Position numbers and translations under genes: made by a program
Notes under the pieces: model-generated
Seen by the model: the letters and a program-made list of their open reading frames with translations, nothing else
Databases searched by the model: none
What the model was told of the DNA's origin: nothing
Origin: Dillenia suffruticosa
Lineage: Eukaryota > Streptophyta > Magnoliopsida > Dilleniales > Dilleniaceae
Reading direction: 5' to 3'
Assembly (NCBI GenBank): GCA_033439265.1
Contig: JAVTVX010000013.1
Location: 4,614,501-4,678,500, forward strand
Length of the DNA stretch: 64,000 nucleotides
Shown: positions 1-12,894 of the stretch, piece after piece
Numbering within the stretch: the stretch's first letter is position 1
Layout of the letters: each line of letters opens with the position of its first letter

Positions 1-299
1 CCATAGCTGTATTGTACCGCTAATACGTCCTACTAATGGGCCGGGCCGGGTTGGGTCCGAACACATGAGTTTTTTTTTTTTTTTTTTTTTTTGTGGGTGA
101 CCTCCGAACACGGGAATGGAGTTGGTACAAACTCAAAATATGGGATGGTACTATGACGTCAAATTTTTATATAATAATCGTATCACAATATTTATTTAGA
201 GTTATAATATTAACAAAAAAAAAAAGAAATTTTAGTGAAGAAAATAATATTTAAAAGTATATATATAAATTTTTTTTGTTAAAAAATAAAGGCTTTCTG
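1..299. other. AT-rich intergenic DNA with poly(T)
   Basis: No gene is visible. There is a poly(T) run around 70-92 and short A- and T-runs. The first 60 bases are more GC-rich than what follows but resemble nothing I recognise. Confidence 0.5.
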
Positions 300-3200
300 C
301 CTGGCCTATTCAAACCCTTCAATGGAGTTTAATCAAAAATCTCAATTTATATGTCAATATCATAATATAAAAATATCACATGAAAGAATACTTAATTTTA
401 AAATATTTCTTTTATACATAAATCTCAATTTATATAAATATTATATTTTATAATTTCATTATACATATACAATATATACTAGAGAGTAAAAAACTTTTTT
501 TGTATGAATTTTTTATAACTTTTATTTATTATTTTCATATAAAGATTTTATTGAATATTATTTTTTTTTTTCAAATATATTTTATGGTTACAGTTTAATC
601 TGATTTTTCACAACAGAAAAATGAACTATCATATTTTTATAGTGTTCAAATTTTTCTTAATTTCATAATCTTATTATTGATTAAATATATATATTTTTCC
701 TCACTTGATATTATGGAAAAGAATTATTTATCATGGGTGTTAGATACTGAAATATATCTAGATGTATTAGATTTTGAAAAAACAATAATGATTGAAAAGT
801 ATGACTACCTAAAAATGGTTGTTCTTATAATTGATTACATTTAATATTATAAAATCTCAATTTAATTAGGGAGTATAATTTTATAATATTTAAAATTATA
901 TCCCAATTAAAATTTTACGGAGAAAAATTCACTAGTACTAGTATTTTTATGAATGCTAAAATATTTATTTGTTTATTGACCCCCTTAATTCGATTCGCGA
1001 TGCATGATGAAAACATGTCTCGCAAACAGTATCACCACATATATTATATTAAAAGATAATAAATATTTTTCTTATCTATAACGTAAGAAACCAATGTTAA
1101 TACTATATCCGATAGTATAAAATTGATAAAAAACTACAAAAGAGTCAAGATATTATTGCCTAGAGAAACTAAATTTGAAATTGATGAAATATTATACTCT
1201 CCTTGATCTCAAAATAATTTATTGAGTTTTAAATATATCCACAGAGATGGGTATCATATTGAGACAATATATGAAGGAAATGTTGAGTATTTTCACATTA
1301 TAAATATAATCCTGTATGAGAAAAGAATATTAGAAAAATTATCGACATATTTCCCAGATTTGTATTACACATACATTAATACAAGAAAAGTATATACAAT
1401 AGTAAATCAAAAATTTATTAAGTTGAATGATTTTATTGTTTGGTATGACTAGTTGAGCGATGGGTCAATAATGACGCAAAAGATTATAAATGTCTCATGT
1501 AGACATTTTTTGAAAAACCAATATATTTTTCTGTCCAATAAATTTACTTGTATTATTTATTTTCAAAACAAATTAATTATGAAATCATCACCAATTAAAA
1601 TAAATTATGAGTCTTTTGAATTTCTTGAACGAATATATTGAGATATTTGTAGACATATACACACACCATTTTGACCATTCAAATATTTTATGGTTTTAAT
1701 TAACATATCAACTAAGTGGTCACATATATCATTATTATCATCTCTTAATCAGACATTTACGAGATTACTTGCTTGATTCATTAGATTACGAGCATATTTT
1801 TTAGATTATCCAATCAAGAAAATTCATCTCGATAATATTAATGAATTTACATTCCAAAATTTTAATAAATATTATATGTTGATTAGGATAGGTGTAAAAT
1901 ATCATGTTTCATATATTCACATTAAAAATGGTTTAGCAAAATTACTCATTAAGCATATTCAATTAATTGCAAGAGCATTGTTTATGAGAGCAAAATTACT
2001 AGTTTCAGTTTAGGAACATGCTGTTTTACATGCAACAACACTTATTCGTATCCGGCCAATAAATAGTAACGATTTTTTTCTATTACATTTGGTTTATGGT
2101 CAGAAATCACATATCTTCCATTTGAAAATTTTTGAATGCACAGTATATGTCCTTATTGCTCCACCACAATAAATTAAGATAGGATTTCAAAGGAGATTGG
2201 GGATATACGTTGAATATGAATTTCTATCGATTATTAAATATATTGAACCCGTGGTAGAAAATTTGTTGACGACTCGTTTTGTCAATTGTTATTTTGACGA
2301 TTCTGTTTTCCCAATATTAAGGGATGAAAAGAATAAATAATATGAAAATAAAATAAGTTAAAATGAATTATCATTATTTTATCTTGATTCTCAAACAAAA
2401 TAATGTGAACCGAAAGTTTAAAGATGATTCATTTACAAAAATTAGCAAATCAGTTGTTAGACACATTTTCTGACTATAAAATAGTAACTAAATCGCACAT
2501 TTTGGCTGTTAATGTTTCTATTAAAATTGATGTCTTTGGAAGATAATACAATATTGTTAATGAGTTTAAAATGCAAGTAAAACGTGATAAATCAATTGAT
2601 TTCAAAGATAAAAATTCTTGAGATAGGAAAGAGCAAAAACAATTTAGATGATATAAACAAGAATATTGCATGTCTTAAAGATGTACCAGTCATGGTTAAT
2701 GTTCCAGAAAAATATTAGATACCTGAGATCATAATAAGTTATATTATACCTGGAGAATTATGTAACCAAAATAATGTCAATATTGATGATATTTTTACAT
2801 ACCACATAACAATAAGCATTGAGAATGAAAATGAAAATATCGAAATAAGTTCTATTGAGGAATGCAAACATAAATATGATTGGCCAAAATGGAAAGATAC
2901 AATTGAAACAGAATTAAAACCCCTTGATAAAAGAAATATTCTCGGACCAATGGTCTGTATATCTATTGATATAAAATCAGTAGGATACAAATGAGTTTTT
3001 ATGTGAAAACGAAAAGAAAAATGAAATTATGAGATATAAAGCTCGTTTAGGTGCACAAGGATTTTCGCAAAGACACAATATTGATTATAATTCGACATAC
3101 TCACCTATGATGGATATAACTACTTTTTGATCGCTAATTAGTCTGACAATACAAAAGGGACTCGATTTACGTTTGATAGATATTGTTACAGTTTATTTGT

Positions 3201-4880
3201 ATAACTCACTGGATAATAACGTTTATATGAAACTCTCATAAGGATTTATACTATCAGAAACATGTAATTCTGGTTCTTGAAAATATCATTCAATCAAATT
3301 AAATAAATTTTTATATGAATTGAAACAATCTAGTCACATATGATATAATTGTCTTAATGAGTATTTATTAAAAGAGAAGTATAAGAATAATCTCATTTAC
3401 TCATACATTTTTATAAAGAGATCTGAATGTAATTTTGTTATTGTTGTAGTATGTGTTGATGATTTGAGTATCATTTGAATTCCTAAAGAACTTTAAAAAA
3501 CAGTAGACTATTTACAAAGAGAATTTGAAATAAAATATCTCAAAAAAACAAAATATTGTATTAGATTACAAATAAAAAATTTAAACGATAGAATGCTTGT
3601 GTATCAAACAACGTATAACAATTTTATATGAATAAACCATATTTGTTGTATACTCTGATGGTTATGAGGTCACTTTATGTAAATAAAGATCCTTATCAAT
3701 CTCGAGAAAATAATGATGAGATTTTTTATCTTGAAGTACCATATTTAAGTGTAACCAGAACATTCATGTATCTCAATAATCATACAGGACCCGATATATC
3801 ATTATCCGTTAATTTATTTGTGAGATATAGCTTTTTTCGACTCAAAAATATTAGAATAAGATTAAATATGTATTTCGTTATCTACATGAGATAAAAGATA
3901 TAGATCTATATGTTCTTAAATTATCCAAAATAGATTTGATTGATTTTGCAGATAAATGATACCTATCTAATTCTCATAATACTCTATCACAAACTGAATA
4001 TATATTCACATATGGAGAGATCGCCATTTCATGGCATTTTATGAAAAAACAATATTAGTTTCACCCTCTAATCATACTGAAATTTTTGAAATGCATAAAA
4101 CTAGTTGCGGATGCGTACGTTTAAAATCTGTAATTCAGCACAAACGAGAAGTTTGTGATTTATTTTTAAGAAAAGCGATACCAACAGTGTTATATGAAGA
4201 TAACACAGTATGCATCATCCAACTCAAAGAAGAATATATCAAAAATGATAAACAAAATACATTTTATCAAAATTCTTTTTCACCCATAAACTTAAGAAGA
4301 ATAGTGATGTAGAAATTCAATAAATCCAATCAAGTGAAAATTTAGTGGATTTATTTACAAAATTTTTGTCAATTGCTATCTTCACAAGATTGGTGAAAAT
4401 AATTAAAATGTATCGATTTAAAGATCTCAATGGATATTCTCAACATGGGAAGTAAATACATCATTAAACATTTTGAATAGTGTACTCTTTTTTTTTCACT
4501 AGATTTTTTTTTCTATTGGGTTTTCTTATAAAATTTTAACAAAATCTATTCTCTGTATAATAGAGATCCAGGGAGAGAAATCTTAGAAATTTGGATGGAT
4601 GTTCAATATATGGAAGTTAAATATTTTATAAAGATACATGTAATACCAATATTACTATTTGTAGTATTTTTTATATTTCAATATTATAATATAAAAATAT
4701 CATATATCCAAGAGAATCCTTAATTTTAGAATTTTCTATTTCTATATATATCTCAATTTATATAAATATCCGCTTTATAATTTCATCATATATAAATACA
4801 AACAGAAGAATAAATAATTCATCTATTTCTCTCTGTATTTTTTCTTTCGCATTCTCTCTAGTTTACAACATTGCTCGAGT
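300..4880 (+). mobile_element. Ty1/copia LTR retrotransposon fossil, heavily decayed
   Basis: Two related AT-rich segments, about 340-490 and 4675-4815, look like diverged LTR copies; both share a central block and a run reading ctcaatttatataaata. Between them the plus strand carries, in copia order, traces of an integrase-side region (about 1200-2300), reverse transcriptase (about 2850-3900) and an RNase H/C-terminal region (about 3950-4400). Legible short matches include a DWPKWK stretch near 2880, a copia-like PYLSVT...MYLNNHTGPDIS block near 3740-3800 and a YEDN block near 4195. The element is broken many times over (dozens of interruptions), and the LTRs have diverged strongly, so the insertion is old. 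Exact ends and target duplication are not resolved. Assignment to copia rests on gene order and motif similarity. Confidence 0.8.
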
Positions 4881-5224
4881 GCATCGTACTGATAATTTTG
4901 CACAAGTTGGTCAAAAAAAGCACCGGCCAACGAGAGGTCTATGTTATATAAGATAGATGTCACGTGCTCTTGCATTTTTACCTCTTTCGTTAATATGCAA
5001 AATTTCTGATTAACCCTAAAATTTACCGGTTGCAGAAATCCAATAAGACCAAGATTTCAAAAGATGCGTTCAGGCTCATCAATTTTTATTCAAGAAACGA
5101 TCGGAACGAAAACAGATCAAGCACAACATATGTACATCGCATCGGATAAAAGACAAAATATTTACAATCTTGATCATGGACCATCAAAAGAAACAAGCAA
5201 GCAAGCATTCATCAGCAGATCAGA

Positions 5225-5452
5225 TCAGTCGGTGACGATTTCTTCAGAATCTTCAAAGTTAGGATCCTTGAAATCAACAGCGATGGTGTTGCTTCCGAAT
5301 CCGATCTCGTCTTGCGAGATTCTGTCACCTGACCAGGTGAACTTCCCTCCGTGACCTCCTTTTTTCGGCGATCCGTTCATTCCGGTGCATGATCTGCGAT
5401 CCTTTCTCTCTCCTTTCGCTTGCGCCTTCGTCGTTTTCCCGGTGTTTTTCAT
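5225..5452 (-). CDS. Small conserved hydrophilic plant protein with GHGGKFTW motif
   Basis: A single-exon frame of 75 residues, start at 5452 and stop at 5225-5227. The first third is basic (MKNTGKTTKAQAKGERKDRR), followed by a TGMNGSPKKGGHGGKFTWSG block, then an acidic tail with DPNFEDSEE. From memory, plants have short proteins with this GHGGKFTW block and DPNFEDPEE tail, but I know no assigned function. There is no signal peptide, membrane segment or cysteine cluster; it looks soluble and partly disordered. A TATA-like element lies about 67 bases upstream and an ABRE-like G-box further up, so regulation by ABA or stress is possible (inference). Open frames on the opposite strand here are shadows. 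Confidence 0.7.
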   Translation of the reverse strand: MKNTGKTTKAQAKGERKDRRSCTGMNGSPKKGGHGGKFTWSGDRISQDEIGFGSNTIAVDFKDPNFEDSEEIVTD

Positions 5453-5518
5453 TTTCTCCCTCTCTCACTGTGTCCGATATCTCAGTGCACCGTAACGACC
5501 GACTGAGCGGATGGGCTG

Positions 5519-5526
5519 TATTTATG
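5519..5526 (-). promoter_or_regulatory. TATA-like element of the small GHGGKFTW gene
   Basis: The minus strand reads cataaata about 67 bases before the start codon at 5452. This spacing leaves a 5' leader of roughly 35-40 bases. Inferred from sequence and position only. Confidence 0.45.
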
Positions 5527-5591
5527 GAGAGACAGAGAGCAATGAAAGGGGCAGGCGCACGCAACGGTTGGTCTGCCAAAGCAAGGGATTT

Positions 5592-5602
5592 GCTGACGTG
5601 GC
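5592..5602 (-). promoter_or_regulatory. ABRE/G-box-like element
   Basis: The minus strand reads gccacgtcagc, containing the ACGT core in the form bound by plant bZIP factors of the ABF/AREB type. It lies about 140 bases upstream of the start at 5452 and about 70 upstream of the TATA-like element, a usual place for such a site. Confidence 0.4.
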
Positions 5603-5659
5603 ATCTAGATAAGAACAGGCTAAACGATTCGTTTCACTTTTTCTAGTGTATCTCGCACC

Positions 5660-6640
5660 CCGGGGCTAAAATGCTTGAATTTGTTTTGTTTGTGGAGAGA
5701 AAATTTTTAATTATTTCCTATTAGAAAATTTGACATTTTTACGTCACTTTTTTAACTAAAATATTATAAAAGTGTCTCAAAATAATAATTATTTATATTT
5801 TTAATATTATAATCAAGATTCCTTTAATCTATGAATTATTTGTTTTTGCTTATTAATATTTTAAAAAATAAATTATCTTTATTATTAATATAGAATAAAA
5901 TTATGTCCAAATTGTTAATTACGTACCTTTAGATTGGTGTTCGGATATTGAGATAACAATTCAATACCTTTAAAACAACTCAGGTAACCTTTCTTTTTTC
6001 TTTTTCTTTTTTAATTTATAACTGAAATTTTAAAGTTTAAATTTTAGTAAAATAATTAGAAACATAACAATTTGCTGGCACCCCATGCAGACATGAAGCG
6101 GAAGCAAGCAACGGGTCTTCTTGCTTGTTTCTAGCAAACCCACCGACTTTCTAATTTTCTTTTCCCCCTTTTTCAAGAGACAAAATCCCATTCTCAGGTA
6201 TATTTTATATTTTTAATTTCTCTTAATTTATTTTTATTTTCATTTGAAACTATTCATATAGAAAATATAAAATAGTAAAAATTATTTTTTAGAAAAAGAA
6301 ATTAAATTATCTCTATAATGATATTTTTAGATTAAAAGCCCTACCAGGACTGAACGTAATATCCATTTTTTTCAATTAGGGACTTAGTGTAATGATATAT
6401 ATATAGACAACAAATGAAAAGATAAAAAAAAAAAAAGCAAAATTTAAGAAAAATAAAATTTATTTATATTTTTTGAAATTATCCATTATATTCATTTAAA
6501 CGCCTTTTTATTTTCATTTTCACAGGCAGTTGATGTGACGTGAAACTGACAGCGGACAAGAACGAAAACATTCTGAGAATTCGAGTCCAAAGAAACCCGA
6601 GGTTAGCCGGTAGAGGGAGAAACCAATAAAAGCGTCGTGG
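5660..6640. other. AT-rich intergenic stretch
   Basis: No coding signal on either strand. The 3' end of this stretch becomes less AT-rich and leads into the probable former 5' region of the arginyl-tRNA synthetase pseudogene, with a CT microsatellite at about 6691-6711 in what would be its 5' leader. Confidence 0.45.
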
Positions 6641-7699
6641 GAAGACAAAGACCAATGTAAATCTCTGGAGGCCTCGTACTTCCGCCCACTCTCTCTCTCT
6701 CTCTCTCTCTCCCTAGACTTGTAATGCACGGTTTCTCTCGGCGATTCGATTTCTTGGTAACGCTTCTTGTTCAATTTCACTTGGAATTATTGTGCACCAA
6801 ATTATACCCTAGTCACTGTTGTTTGAGGTCAGGAAGTTTGGTTTTGCCATTAGGGTTTATGAACATGAATTTTGTGTAAAAATTTGTTGAATCTTTTTTA
6901 TGGTTTGTTCGCTTGTTTGTGTTTTATGTGACAATGTTTTGGGCTGATTTTGTTTGGGGGTAATTTTTTTTTGCCTTCTATGTGACAACTAGACAGATTT
7001 CTTGAGGAAAACAACTAGAAGATTTGTCTCTACCACAAACATTCCACAGACATCTGCAATGGCAAGTTCAATTTTTCTTCATTGTTATTGTTGTTGTTGT
7101 TGTTGTTGTTGCTATCTTGCTTTAGAAGGAAAAACACTGCTCTGACAATGCGGGAATATAGGAACAAAAAAATATATGTACTCTGAAGAAACAATTGGAA
7201 AAGTTGTTTGAAGTCTCGCTTAAGGAAACTGTCCCAGATGTGGATGATGTTGAGCCTCTGGTTGCTGCAAGCGCTGGCATGTTGTATTTTGTTGCTTTAC
7301 TACTTGCTTGGTGTTTATGAATTCTTTTAATCTGCTGCAGCAATAATGCCATGAGCCCATTGAGTAAAATTAAAGGAAACGATTCGAGATTTGAGGGCCC
7401 ACAACCTGTTGAACAGGTAGTGAGATTGATCTTGTCAGTTTATTTTGTGATTATTTTTTGGGATATTTGATTCATTGTCATTGGATTCTTATAGACAAAA
7501 ATGAAGAACCTTCCTCAGTCGGAGATGATAGAGTCATGCAGTGTGGCTGGACCTGGTTTTGTGAACATTGTGTTGTCAAAGAAATGGATGGCCAAGGTGT
7601 TATTAAGAACTGTAATGTAGTTCAAAGATTTCTATGTTTTTATGATATTAGAGTAAATGATTTATACAAATGCCCTTTGGGTTTCAACGATGCATTCAG

Positions 7700-7906
<207 letters not shown>

Positions 7907-10900
7907 GTATATCACATTTCCTAACTTGTTAAACTGGATAATAATTCTTGATTTTGATTTGATTTTGAGTTATACTTCATCTTCAACTGATTGTTCAAGG
8001 TTTTATCTTTTTTTGAGCTTTCTGTATGCTGTTTTACAGAGCAAGCTAAAATCTATCTTTGCAAATTTGTTGTCTATTAAAGCAATGTTGAGAAGCACTT
8101 ATGTTGGATCATGTTCTTGAGATTCTCTATTAGTGCCACTAATCCATCCTGTGGACATGGAGCAGCATTCTGTTTCCAGTATTCTATTACATATGCAATT
8201 AAGCATGTACCTTAGTTTGTTAAAGTCAAGATTTTATCACCAAACATTCTGTGCTGCTTGATTTATTTGTTCGTTGTTTCGTAAATGTTATATGTTGAAT
8301 CTAGGTAGTCCAACCTGTATAAAAACCTGATTTGACATTTTGTAGAGCAGCCAATTGTGTGAAAAAATGGATTTTACCTAATAAGTCATGTATAATGGAT
8401 CTAGCCTCAGGGTTTCAAGCTTCCATTTTCTCTTTGATTGGGTTTGGGCCATGTCTTCAGTGCTTCATTCTTGGTGGTTCTGCATCGCTGCTTTTGCTCA
8501 TTTGTTTCTACGGTGTATCTTGCTTCTTTTTCATCTATGGATGCTTTAAGGTTCTAGGCCACGTCACATAAATCTTGTGCTTCTTTTTTGTGATTGATTC
8601 TTTATTTTTTGGTTTGTATGACATTGCTATCAGTAAAAGAAAAAAAAAACCAATAGAGAAGTATAGATTTTTGTCAGGACGATTTGCTACTGAATCGTTA
8701 TTTACGTTATTTTATTGTTGTGCCTACTTTCGTCATCATGGTTAAGTAGGTTGTGTCTTGCAGTTTGGCATGCCGATTCGGTATCTTTTTGAAGAGACTC
8801 CAAACTGGGAAGAGGCAGGTGAAAAGGCCATTTCTGATCTACAAGTGAGTAAGATTTGATTACTAATGTTTAAGCAATCTAATGATTATCTAGCTCTTGA
8901 TATTTTGTGATTGAACCTTGGTTTCTTATCTTCAATTATGCTGATGAAAATTACCATGAAACTTGATATATTTCTGCAGCTTGTTGTTTAGAGGTCTTTA
9001 AATAATGTATTGATTGTAATTGACAATCTCCTGCCATCAGGGACAGGACAGGTATATGACACCAAAAAAATAAAGGTTTTAACTGGCAGCGTCACATTCT
9101 TTAAACGTTTTCGTTTGCATATAGTATGCTTAAGGTGTCCGCTATCCGCATCATTGCTCTCTGCTGTCCGTGTCTTTTGTTTAAGCTTTACAAATATGTT
9201 TACTTTTTTTTAATGAATTTCTTTCTCTAAGCATGGTTTTTCTGTTTTCCGTAGCTATATTCTGTTATGCTTGGATAACACTTATCGCCATTCTAATAAT
9301 AATAATACTAATAAAATTTATTGCCATTCATTCTGAATTAGTACATTTATCCTTGTATGTGCTTTTAGTTTTGATTATTTCAGTAATAGTAATGCTTTTT
9401 GACTAGGCATTACTGGGCATCAAAAGCAACGTTTGATGAAGATCCTACTTGTAAAGCGAGGGCACGGCGGGCAGTTGTCCGGCTACAGGTGCATAACTTG
9501 TTGGCTTGTTTAAACAACATGGAGAGCTCAGCCTATTTGTTCATTCTAATCACCATATTTATTTGCTGTAAAACCAGCTATAGTGCTAAATTTAATATTG
9601 AGAAAGGACCTGGTTTAGGCTCTGTGGAATTTTCCCTTTAGCAGTATTAATATCATTCTTTATCCTGTTCATGGTTTGGCTCGTAATATAGGGTGGTGAA
9701 AGCCAGTATAAAACTGCATGGGCACAAATCTAATCTGTGAAATCAGTCGTAGGGAATTTCAAGTTATCTATCAACGTCTTGGGATTGTTTTGGAAGAAAA
9801 GGTATATCGGCTTTTCTCTTTTTTCGTTTTTTGCTTTTTGTTTTCTAACTTTCATGTAGTTCAGAGTTTACCACCATTCACAATACGTTGATGCATCTAG
9901 TCTGGTTGCTGTTGCTTTATTTCGTTGAGTTGGAAGCTACTATAAGCAGTACATAATTTTTCCTTCCGAACAAAATACTATATTTTTCTAGCTGGAAAAA
10001 GAAAAAGGAAAAGGAAAAAACGTGGACTGAATCTAATGCTGCTTACAAGATCAGCTTAGGATGTGTTGTATCTCAAAACCATTGCTGGAAGTTCATGACA
10101 GTCTTACCTAGGATTGCAAATACTTGTACTTCAATATCCTAGATGGCACTTTGTTGAAGGGTATATGCATTGCGGCTATGCAACAATTTTAATGCTTGTG
10201 CTTGGAGATGGCTGGAAGTGATATGTAGATTCCACTTCTGTGCATCATAGTTGCTGTAATTAGTGCGCATATATTCAATTTGTCCTTGTGAGGTTTCTGG
10301 TCCTTTTGGATAACCCTGTAGTTGACCTAGTTATTTTTACTCATAGGATCTAAAGGAAAGGATGGACCAGCATTCACCTTGAATGAAACTCATGATACTT
10401 GATATGTCTTCCCCACATCAATTATCTTGTTCTAAGTGATTTTCACTTTGTTTTGTTCTTTGGCAATTTTTCCATATCTTTGGGTGATTTGAAGCATTGC
10501 AAGCAATATCTTATGATCTTTTGTCAATGTGAAGTTGGAATCATTTTTAGCCCTATACTCTTTTTGTGCCTAATTTATATTTATGTGTAAATTTATCTGC
10601 AATTCAGGCTCAGTAAGGAATCCACATTTAAACATTTTCCTTTGTCAGGGAGAAAGCTTTTATGATCCTTACATACCAAGAGTGCTAGCTATGCTAAACG
10701 ATCAAGGACCGATTGAGGAGACTGAGGGTGCTCGTGTCATTAAAATTGAGGGGCACAGTATACCACTTATTATTGTGAAAAGTGACAGAGGCTATAACTA
10801 TGCTTCAACTGATCTGGCTGCTCTTTGGTTGGTTCTATATTTTCACTCACAATGGCTCTTTAAAGTTTGTGTATGCTTATTTGGTTCTTTTCTTGATTAG

Positions 10901-12179
10901 TGTTCTACATGCAGGTGTTCTTTTAGCTAGTAAAATTTTAAGTAAATTCATAAATTCTGTCTGGTGATATGGTCAAATCTAGCATATTCCTCTTTTCTTC
11001 AAATTCGAAGATCAACTCTTATAACAACATATGAGTTAGCTTATTAAGTCCAGATGTTTTGTGAAGCTCTGGTGTAGATTTTGAAACTATTTAATATTTA
11101 TGTGTTGATTTTGAAGAAAATGTTGATATTCTGGGTGAGATCGCTCGTTATCATGTATTGCAGGATTAGAACTCTCTAATAAACCACTAAAGTTCATATA
11201 TTTATAACATATTTTGTTCTTCTTTTCCAAAAAATGGAATTCAGCAGTTACCGGCCCATTTTCTTCGTGGTGCTGAGCTAGATTCACTTCCTTTCTCAGA
11301 TAAGGTACTTGTATTGATGAAATCCAATACCTCCTTTGAATCTTGGTTTTAAAGCCAAGGACCTGGGAAAGTAAATTGTAGTTTTACCCTCTGGAAGAAA
11401 CAACGTTGAATGTTTCTGAACTGGATTAGAAGTTTGGCCATGTTTCCATGATTCCCGTTAGGCACAATTGTTTGGATTGGCAAAAGTGATGCAAACTTAA
11501 TGGTTGCAGGCAATTGATAGAGACTGGGTGCTCTGATACGATTTTTTTGATGCCAAATGAAGAGTGAAATGAAGGATAGAACATAATCTTTTCATTTCAT
11601 TTCATTTCTCCACCCTATATGGAATAATTAGTATTCATGCAGAAAATTGATGGTTGAATGAGTATTTTCTTTGAAAGTGGATCCAGTAGGAAGCCAAATA
11701 AGTACGTGCACAGAGAATCTGATCTTAAATTTGAAAGCCTCATTATACATCTCTGATAGAAAGCCTTATGGCTGTGATCATTGAAGAGCAGGGTAACTTT
11801 GATGGTTGAGCTTTGAGATATGCACACCACTTATTTATGCTTATATATTATGGAAACATGACATAATTATCCCTATTTTATATGTTATCTAGTCCTATAT
11901 ATTATTTTAGTTTAATTACTTCTAAGTCAACCGAAAGTTTGTCTGCCTCGCTTGTCATTTTTAGAATTTTGAAGGCAACACTGAGTTAATAGAATTATGA
12001 CAACAGTCAACTGTCTCTATTTTGAGTTTCTTCTCATTAATTTATTTCCTTTTTGTATAATCTTGACCCAAAGTTGTCTCCTTTTTACATGTAGACAATA
12101 TTATACATTCTGAATAAAATTGTTGTTCGCCCTCACTTGTTAGGGGCCTGAGGTATTGCAAAAGTATAGGGTGCTTGTA

Positions 12180-12894
12180 GAGGGTGACCATTTGGTCAAA
12201 TTGTAAGTGAAATGATCAAAATTAAAATAATTGATTTGATTCGGTTATGCAATTCTCATAACCATAAGCTAATCTAATAGATCAAAAACTGACAATTTGG
12301 TTTGACCGATTTAGACAGTTAATTCGATTTGGTTATCTAAATTGACCGGATTAATAAAATTTCTATAAGGGACTTAAGTAACGATACCTTCTATTACTGT
12401 CTATATAACTGTAATATATATCATTCATATCAACGCATAACTATAAACTGTAATTTTAAAATTTAAAATTCACTAATAATTGTAGTTCACCAAATATCAA
12501 TTTGAAAATAACAAAATATGAAACTTTTAAACTCACTCTAGTTCATAAAATAAATAAATAAATAACATTACATCATCATTCAATAAAATAACTTTTAAAG
12601 TATTTTTCTCTTTCAACTTTTAGTTATAATATTGTATCATTTCTTTTAGGATCTTTTTAGTTGTAATATTATATTAAAATTTACATAAATAAAAATTATC
12701 TAAAAAGTATATATATTTTTAACTATTTTGCTTAAATCGGTTTAACTGAAATAAATATTGTTAAAATCAATAATCGCTCAAATAACCAAATTAAATTTTA
12801 GTTCTACCCAAAATCAAAACTGAAAGCTGAATAAACGGTCCGAAATATGAGAAGCAGTTCGGAGAAAACGATTTTTTCGGTTTTAACCAAATAG
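12180..12894. mobile_element. Probable non-autonomous hAT-type DNA element in an ArgRS pseudogene intron
   Basis: The segment is flanked by tgcttgta (12072+100, i.e. 12172-12179) and tgcttgtg (12895-12902), an 8-base duplication with 7 of 8 identical, the size hAT transposases make. The ends are partly inverted: the left end contains accatttggtcaaa and the right end ttttaaccaaat. The interior is AT-rich and non-coding, with repeated cggtt/aaccg-type words common in plant hAT-derived elements. The terminal repeats are short and imperfect, so family assignment is tentative. Confidence 0.4.

Noticed and set aside
5389-5646. Plus-strand frame of 85 residues opposite the small GHGGKFTW gene
   Set aside because: It is antisense to a conserved frame and its promoter and shows no family resemblance.
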